Below are positions 1-3,306 of a stretch of 5,813 bases of DNA, piece after piece; within the stretch, counting starts at the first letter, position 1, and the number at the start of each line of letters is the position of its first letter. This DNA comes from Chloroflexaceae bacterium UBA1466 (GTDB taxonomy: Bacteria; Chloroflexota; Chloroflexia; Chloroflexales; Chloroflexaceae). Under the pieces are notes generated by a model. It was given only the letters and a program-made list of their open reading frames with translations, searched no databases and was not told the DNA's origin. Location: positions 6,133 to 11,945 of the forward strand of contig DCSM01000153.1 in NCBI GenBank assembly GCA_002325605.1. Reading direction: 5' to 3'. The position numbers and the translations under genes are program-made.

Positions 1-580
1 TGTTAGTGTTGGACATCCCGCCGCCGTTCATGATAGAACTATTACCAGTAAAGGTCACGTTGGTAAGAGTGGGGCTGCTGTTATTGTTGGACATCCCGCC
101 ACTATCATTAAGTTGGGCACCCCACCCGCCACGGCCCGCTTTGATGGTGAAGCCATCAAGAATTGCTGTCTTCGTTGCCCCATTCGCGCCTGTCACGACG
201 GGTCCGATGTTGTCGATTGTGTTGGAAGAGTTTGCCCCATCATCGCCCTTCAAATCGCCACTGAGGATAGTTGCGTTGGTTTGCCAGTTGCGCTCCTCTA
301 GTTTGGTCTCTGTGCCTACAAAGCCTCCATAAATGGCCACACCGTCATTTAGGGTGAAGGTTGCGGCGCTCCTAATATAGGTTCCAGCGGCGACCCAAAT
401 TGTATCACCACTGACCGCTTTGCCAATTGCGGTTTGTAGGTCGCAGGCGTTGCCCCAATCAGCACAACTGTTACTACTTGTGCCGGTTGACTTCACGTAG
501 AGCGGAGTCGCGGCGCGGGCGGGGGTTGAAAAGAGCAAAGCCAATGAAGAACTAAGGGCTGTCAAGATCAAAATGGCCAA
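1..580 (-). CDS. Secreted right-handed beta-helix (PMP-like / choice-of-anchor type) protein, N-terminal part
   Basis: The minus-strand frame is open from a TTG at 578-580 to the window edge: 193 codons, with the C-terminus missing. The protein begins with a hydrophobic stretch (AILILTALSSSLALLFS) followed by a signal peptidase I-like site (TPARA|ATP, about residue 23), so it is probably exported. The mature start, TPLYVKSTGTSSNSCADWGNACDLQTAI.., then SGDTIWVAAGTY, VAIYGGFVGTET, ATILSGD and LDGFTIKAGRG, is the wording of large Chloroflexota surface proteins with parallel beta-helix repeats. Near the edge come two copies of a 26-residue unit (GGMSN-N..SPTLTNVTFTGNSS), like chlamydial polymorphic membrane protein repeats. 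Two Cys about nine residues apart (NSCADWGNACD) may pair. No enzymatic function is claimed; adhesion or polysaccharide binding is a guess. The start is uncertain: no ribosome binding site precedes TTG580 and the signal peptide lacks a basic n-region, while the frame upstream supplies both but is broken by a TAG at 587-589. Confidence 0.8.
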   Translation of the reverse strand, partial: MAILILTALSSSLALLFSTPARAATPLYVKSTGTSSNSCADWGNACDLQTAIGKAVSGDTIWVAAGTYIRSAATFTLNDGVAIYGGFVGTETKLEERNWQTNATILSGDLKGDDGANSSNTIDNIGPVVTGANGATKTAILDGFTIKAGRGGWGAQLNDSGGMSNNNSSPTLTNVTFTGNSSIMNGGGMSNTN

Positions 581-603
581 AAAAAACTAAGTTTTTTTTG
601 GCC
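575..603. terminator. Perfect 13-bp inverted repeat with A8/T8 arms over the gene start
   Basis: The sequence is GGCCAAAAAAAAC, loop TAA (plus strand), then GTTTTTTTTGGCC, with no mismatch in 13 pairs. On the minus strand the hairpin ends a few codons into the beta-helix CDS and contains its TTG580 and the upstream TAG. The U8 tract lies in the stem rather than after it, so this is not a classical intrinsic terminator, although shorter pairing could leave a U tract free. It could be an attenuator at the end of the leader, block or set the translation start, or bind a protein as DNA. Typing it as a terminator is tentative; the palindrome itself is certain. Confidence 0.45.
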
Positions 604-676
604 CTCGATTTTTAGCCTTTTTGCCAGGCTGCTTGGCCGTCATGAGCGGACAGTTCCGACTTGCATTCGTTGCCAA
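587..676 (-). other. In-frame upstream extension with amber stop: possible broken or recoded N-terminus
   Basis: In the same frame as the beta-helix gene, a TTG at 674-676 sits 6 nt after a perfect AAGGAGG (683-689), and an ATG lies at 641-643. Reading on gives a Lys/Arg-rich segment (KQPGKKAKNRGPKKT), then TAG at 587-589, then FFLAILIL of the signal peptide. If the TAG were sense, this would be a textbook signal peptide with a long basic n-region and a good ribosome binding site. It could be a nonsense mutation, a sequencing error, readthrough, or chance, since the frame need stay open for only 29 codons. The segment also coincides with a repeat unit that looks like structured leader RNA, which argues against coding. 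Confidence 0.35.
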
Positions 677-702
677 AATAGGCCTCCTTAATACCAATCA
701 AC
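614..702 (-). repeat. Leader repeat copy 2 (gene-proximal), potentially structured RNA
   Basis: Read on the minus strand, this diverged copy of the unit at 703-812 runs from GTTGATTGGTATTAAGGAGG to GGCAAAAAGGC. It keeps the hairpin CGGA-ACTG-TCCG (647-658). It also has a counterpart (624-640) of the long hairpin of copy 1, with one C-C mismatch but U-G replaced by C-G and A-U by G-U. From GTCCGC onward the two copies align without gaps at an offset of 88 bp; upstream of it copy 2 is about 21 nt shorter. Since 88 is not a multiple of three, a repeated protein domain is unlikely. I do not recognise a known riboswitch class. Confidence 0.5.
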
Positions 703-812
703 GTCTTTGCGGCAGTCCAATTGACTACCACAGGCGGACCGTTCCAACTGAGCTTGGTTGCGATAATGAGCCTCCTGCTACCTGATCTGCTAATCCTTAA
801 TGCTGATCAAAC
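703..812 (-). repeat. Leader repeat copy 1 (promoter-proximal), potentially structured RNA
   Basis: The unit starts about 8 nt after the expected transcription start of the promoter at 827-855. On the minus strand it can form GGTAGTC-AATTG-GACTGCC (711-729, 7 pairs including one G-U), GGA-ACGG-TCC (736-745), CCAA-GCTCAG-TTGG nearby, and a TGATC..GATCA stem near its 5' end. It contains an AGGAGG (771-776) without a convincing start codon behind it. Tandem copies of a folded leader before a secreted protein gene are the arrangement seen for some tandem riboswitches, but no ligand class can be assigned by eye. Confidence 0.5.
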
Positions 813-826
813 AAAAAAGTCACTTT

Positions 827-855
827 ATTATAGCATTTCTTTTGGGATATTTCAA
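827..855 (-). promoter_or_regulatory. Near-consensus sigma-70-type promoter of the beta-helix gene
   Basis: On the minus strand TTGAAA (850-855) is followed after exactly 17 bp by TATAAT (827-832). Transcription would start near 820, giving a leader of about 240 nt before TTG580. This is the best promoter match in the window. Its distance from the gene supports a functional leader between them. Confidence 0.75.
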
Positions 856-902
856 GGGGTCATTGAGGACAATTTGGCTGGCAATTTGGCCTTAACTTGA
901 CT

Positions 903-1054
903 TGCCTAAGATTGGCAAAAGTAGTACAGACTATCCAGAATGTGCTGGTAGACAGGCAAGATATTGGAAGCTGACAGGCAAGATGCCTGTCCTCCGCCTT
1001 TGAATGGAGCAGGCTAGAAGCCTATTCTAAGCCGCCCCAAGCTTTGAATGGCGG
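903..1054. repeat. Cluster of short inverted and direct repeats in intergenic DNA
   Basis: No gene is visible here. Going rightward there is TTGCC/GGCAA (903-919); a 12-bp direct repeat GACAGGCAAGAT at 951-962 and 973-984, 22 bp apart; the perfect palindrome GACAGGCA-AGA-TGCCTGTC (973-991); an overlapping, mutually exclusive stem GCCTG..CTCC / GGAG-CAGGC (985-1014); AGGCT-AGA-AGCCT (1011-1023); and CCGCC/GGCGG (1032-1054). The ten bases CTTTGAATGG occur in both of the larger loops (998-1007 and 1042-1051). This looks like a decayed REP/MITE-like intergenic repeat or nested copies of one. I have a vague impression that the GACAGGCAAGATGCCTGTC palindrome is dispersed in various bacterial genomes, but cannot check it. 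Confidence 0.6.
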
Positions 1055-1093
1055 AAAAAAGCGACCTTCACAGCTTCAGCAGCCGCAAAGGTC
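1055..1093 (-). terminator. Rho-independent terminator of cobT
   Basis: On the minus strand GACCTT (1088-1093) pairs with AAGGTC (1063-1068), with an inner GGCT/AGCT stem, followed after GC by six T (1055-1060). It lies about 37 bp beyond the cobT stop, so cobT is probably monocistronic and separated from the beta-helix gene downstream. Confidence 0.7.
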
Positions 1094-1106
1094 TCGAATA
1101 AAGAGC

Positions 1107-1140
1107 TTTCAAAACCCTTTAGCTTATTTTCAAACCCTTT
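1107..1140. repeat. Two tandem copies of a ~14-bp motif at the cobT 3' end
   Basis: TTTCAAAACCCTTT (1107-1120) and TTTTCAAACCCTTT (1127-1140) are offset by 20 bp. The second copy contains the cobT stop codon and last sense codons. It is probably a small local duplication; no function is apparent. Confidence 0.5.
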
Positions 1141-2182
1141 CTGAAACCTCAGCCTCGCCAAAAGTTGCCATTTCAGTCAGAATCTTGCTGGCTGCGACAC
1201 AAAGCGACATCCCTAAAGTCGCGCCAGTGCCTTCGCCCAAGCGCAAATCTAAATCAAAGAGCGGTTCTAAACGTAAATGGTCTAAAATAACCCGATGGCC
1301 AACTTCAACCGAACGGTGGGCCGCAATGAGATGGGGTTGAATCACGGGGGCTAATTCATAAGCAAGCAAAGCGGCTGCGCCCGAAATAAAGCCATCAATC
1401 ACAATCGGCACGCGCCGCGCCACCGCGCCCAAAATCACGCCGGCCATGGCCCCGATTTCCAGCCCGCCGACGCTGGCCAAAACACCTAACGGGTCGGTAG
1501 GATCCGGGCGATTGACTTCCAAAGCTCGCTCAATCACCGCGATCTTGCGGGCCAAAGCAGCATCTTCGATCCCCGTCCCGCGCCCAGTCACGATAGCGAC
1601 GGCTTTTTTGGTGATCACCGCGGTAATCGCGCTGGAAGCCGTCGTGTTGCCAATGCCCATTTCACCCGTGCCAATAATATCGGCTCCGCAATCAATTTCT
1701 TGATTAACCAGGGTGATGCCGACCTCGATGGCTTGCAGCGCTTCGGCGCGTGTCATCGCGGGCCCGACGGAAAAATCTCGTGTACCTCTGGCAACTTTGT
1801 AAGCTAATAAATCGGGATGGCTGGGCAGATCCGCCGCGACTCCCACATCGGCCACCGCGACCCTTGCCCCAATGTGGCGGGCTAAAACGTTGATGGCCGC
1901 GCCCCCTTGCAAAAAGTTGAGTACCATTTGTTTGGTAACTTCTTGGGGAAAAGCACTGACCCCTTGCGCCACCACGCCGTGGTCGGCGGCGACGACAATC
2001 ACGACGGGCCGGCTGAAGATCGGGCGCGGTTTACCCGTTGTGCCGGCCAATTGCACTGAAAGGTCTTCAAGGCGACCCAGGCTGCCCTGGGGCTTCGTGA
2101 GTTGACACTGGCGTTCGCGGGCGGTGCGGGCTGCTGTTTCGTCGAAGAGCGGAATTCGCGCAAGCGTTTCTTGTAGATTCAT
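1130..2182 (-). CDS. cobT: Nicotinate-nucleotide--dimethylbenzimidazole phosphoribosyltransferase (CobT)
   Basis: This cytoplasmic enzyme moves the phosphoribosyl group of nicotinate mononucleotide to 5,6-dimethylbenzimidazole (or a related base), giving alpha-ribazole 5'-phosphate for the lower ligand of cobalamin. At 350 residues it has the normal family length and appears intact. Visible landmarks, in order: LTKPQGSLGRLE (28-39), VVAADHGV (63-70, base-binding region), FLQGGAAINVLAR (90-102), GTGEMGIGNTTA (171-182), VTGRGTGIED (198-207), VGGLEIGAMAG (238-248), IDGFISGAAALLA (262-274), AHRSVEVGH (288-296) and RLGEGTGATL (314-323). Glu317 in GEGTG matches the catalytic base known from Salmonella CobT. 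The ATG start has AAGGGG five bases upstream. The gene is divergent from metH, whose product needs cobalamin; no other B12 synthesis gene lies in the window. By eye it is more GC-rich than metH. Confident call. Confidence 0.97.
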   Translation of the reverse strand: MNLQETLARIPLFDETAARTARERQCQLTKPQGSLGRLEDLSVQLAGTTGKPRPIFSRPVVIVVAADHGVVAQGVSAFPQEVTKQMVLNFLQGGAAINVLARHIGARVAVADVGVAADLPSHPDLLAYKVARGTRDFSVGPAMTRAEALQAIEVGITLVNQEIDCGADIIGTGEMGIGNTTASSAITAVITKKAVAIVTGRGTGIEDAALARKIAVIERALEVNRPDPTDPLGVLASVGGLEIGAMAGVILGAVARRVPIVIDGFISGAAALLAYELAPVIQPHLIAAHRSVEVGHRVILDHLRLEPLFDLDLRLGEGTGATLGMSLCVAASKILTEMATFGEAEVSERV

Positions 2183-2187
2183 TATGT

Positions 2188-2221
2188 CCCCTTATTAGAG
2201 AATTGGGCAAAATTTTGTCAA
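2188..2221 (-). promoter_or_regulatory. cobT promoter abutting its ribosome binding site
   Basis: On the minus strand, a perfect TTGACA (2216-2221), a 16-bp spacer and TCTAAT (2194-2199, five of six matches) are followed immediately by AAGGGG (2188-2193) and then ATG. A normal start 6-8 nt after the -10 would fall at about 2187, beyond the Shine-Dalgarno, giving an almost leaderless mRNA. A second possible -10 (TACAAT, 2236-2241) lies upstream, without a good -35 at normal spacing, and would keep the Shine-Dalgarno. Confidence 0.55.
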
Positions 2222-2265
2222 AAGACGGTAGACAGATTGTAACATACTCTGCGGAACCCAAATGC

Positions 2266-2332
2266 AAGGAGGCGTTTTTTGCTGTTATAATAGTAAGGAA
2301 TTTGCAAGGGCTACTTAAAGGAGGCTTTTTTG
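2266..2332 (+). promoter_or_regulatory. Duplicated Shine-Dalgarno/TTG module before metH
   Basis: AAGGAGGCGTTTTTTG (2266-2281) and AAGGAGGCTTTTTTG (2318-2332) are nearly identical. The second is the ribosome binding site and TTG start of the homocysteine-domain ORF, with 5 nt spacing. The first would initiate a three-codon ORF, TTG CTG TTA TAA (2279-2290), whose stop overlaps the -10 box. It would be transcribed only from a promoter further upstream. Confidence 0.6.
2283..2291 (+). promoter_or_regulatory. Extended -10 promoter of the metH pair
   Basis: TGTTATAAT is a perfect extended -10 (TGn plus TATAAT at 2286-2291). The hexamer 17 bp upstream (TGCAAG) is a poor -35, as is common for extended -10 promoters. 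Transcription would begin near 2298, leaving about 32 nt before the TTG start, which is too short for a cobalamin riboswitch. Confidence 0.55.
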
Positions 2333-3304
2333 AACGAATCAAATCCGCGTTCTCGTTCGCCCTATTTGCTCGCTCTGGCGGAGCGGGTGTTAGTTTTTGA
2401 TGGCGCAATGGGGACAAGCATTGACACTTTTCACCTGACGGCGGAGGATTATGGCGGCGCGGCGACAGAAGGTTGCCGCGATTATCTGGTCGTTACGCGC
2501 CCCGATGTAATCGGGCAAATTCATACTTCTTTCCTGGAAGCAGGCTCCGATGTGGTCGAAACTTGTACTTTTCAGGCGACGCGATTGCGCCTGGCCGAAT
2601 GGGGCCTGGCCGAACGGACGTTGGAAATCAATCGTTGTGGGGCTGAAGTTGCACGGCGGGCTTGCGAAGCGCAGACTGCAAAGGATGGTCGCCCACGATT
2701 TGTCGCGGGATCAGTTGGGCCAACGGGCAAATTGCCTTCTTCCAGCGATCCTGAACTGAGTAATATCACTTTTGATGAATTAGTTACGCTTTTTGAGGAG
2801 CAAGCTCAAGCGCTAATCGTTGGTAGTGTTGATTTATTACTGATTGAAACGAGTCAAGACATTCTGGAAGTGAAAGCGGCCATTGTGGGCTGTAAACAAG
2901 CCATCGCGGCAGCTAATCGGCCAATCGCGTTGCAGGTGCAAGTCACGCTTGACCCAAGTGGGCGGATGTTGTTAGGCACAGATGTCGCTAGTGCTTTAAC
3001 GACAATTGAAGCAATGAATGTAGATGTCGTTGGTTTGAATTGCTCAACGGGGCCAGAACATATGCGAGAACCAGTCAGCTATCTGACTTCGCATACTAAT
3101 TTGCCCGTTAGCTGCTTGCCAAATGCAGGTTTACCCTTGAATGTTGACGGTGAAGCGGTTTATCCGTTAGAGCCAGAAGCAATGGCGCAAGCGTTAAGGG
3201 ATTTTGTGCTAAATTTAGGCGTGCGCGTGGTTGGGGGCTGTTGCGGTTCACGCCCCGCCCATATTCGCCAAATCGCGCAAGCTGTGCGGAAAGAAGGTAA
3301 TTAG
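2330..3304 (+). CDS. metH: Methionine synthase subunit: homocysteine-binding (zinc) domain on its own ORF
   Basis: This is a homocysteine S-methyltransferase (BHMT-like) TIM barrel of 324 residues, matching the first domain of cobalamin-dependent MetH. It binds and activates homocysteine through a zinc ion, and the methyl group comes from methylcobalamin on the partner protein. Landmarks: VLVFDGAMGTS (20-30), DYLVVTRPDVI (51-61), FLEAGSDVVETCTF (68-81), VAGSVGPTGKLPSSSDP (125-141), LLIETSQDILE (170-180), VVGLNCSTGPEHM (233-245) and VVGGCCGSRP (300-309). Cys238, Cys304 and Cys305 are the zinc ligands, equivalent to Cys247/310/311 of E. coli MetH. The start is TTG with AAAGGAGG 5 nt before it; the next in-frame ATG lies inside GAMGTS, too late to be the start. 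The last base of TAG is the first of the next ORF's GTG, so the two are translationally coupled. A free-standing methyltransferase using another donor is possible, but its position makes the MetH role far more likely. Confidence 0.93.
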   Translation: MNESNPRSRSPYLLALAERVLVFDGAMGTSIDTFHLTAEDYGGAATEGCRDYLVVTRPDVIGQIHTSFLEAGSDVVETCTFQATRLRLAEWGLAERTLEINRCGAEVARRACEAQTAKDGRPRFVAGSVGPTGKLPSSSDPELSNITFDELVTLFEEQAQALIVGSVDLLLIETSQDILEVKAAIVGCKQAIAAANRPIALQVQVTLDPSGRMLLGTDVASALTTIEAMNVDVVGLNCSTGPEHMREPVSYLTSHTNLPVSCLPNAGLPLNVDGEAVYPLEPEAMAQALRDFVLNLGVRVVGGCCGSRPAHIRQIAQAVRKEGN

Positions 3305-3306
3305 TG
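3291..3306 (+). promoter_or_regulatory. Coupled stop/start TAGTG with Shine-Dalgarno between the two metH ORFs
   Basis: The TAG stop (3302-3304) and GTG start (3304-3306) share one base. AGAAGG (3292-3297) lies 6 nt before the GTG, inside the last codons of the upstream ORF. This arrangement favours re-initiation by terminating ribosomes and roughly equal synthesis of the two polypeptides, and suggests genuine fission rather than a sequencing error. Confidence 0.7.

Noticed and set aside
6..332. Plus-strand ORFs in 1-332
   Set aside because: They are antisense shadows of the beta-helix gene, whose minus-strand translation gives a signal peptide and family-typical repeats.
711..729. Cyclic-di-GMP (GEMM) riboswitch, suggested by GCAAAG after a hairpin before a secreted protein gene
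   Set aside because: The other core segments (GGCAAACC, the GNRA loop and its receptor) are not found, so no class is assigned.
612..731. Minus-strand reading frame of 39 codons (GTG731 to TAA612; NWTAAKTLIGIKEAYFG..), looking somewhat protein-like
   Set aside because: No Shine-Dalgarno, no recognisable family, and it crosses both leader repeat copies in different phases. Structured RNA explains the region better.
642..785. Plus-strand ORF of 47 codons opening with ATG at 642
   Set aside because: No ribosome binding site or promoter, no recognisable motif, and antisense to the leader of the beta-helix gene.
900..930. Plus-strand promoter starting from TTGACT near 897
   Set aside because: No acceptable -10 at 16-18 bp and no plus-strand gene downstream until 2330.
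903..1093. CRISPR array, given repeated short palindromes
   Set aside because: Repeats differ in sequence and length with no regular spacers; they are individual hairpins plus a terminator.
1044..2105. Plus-strand ORFs opposite cobT
   Set aside because: Low-complexity shadow translations of the antisense of a clear CobT.
2067..2417. Minus-strand ORF of 116 codons spanning the cobT/metH promoter region
   Set aside because: It overlaps both real gene starts in other frames, with no ribosome binding site or family resemblance.
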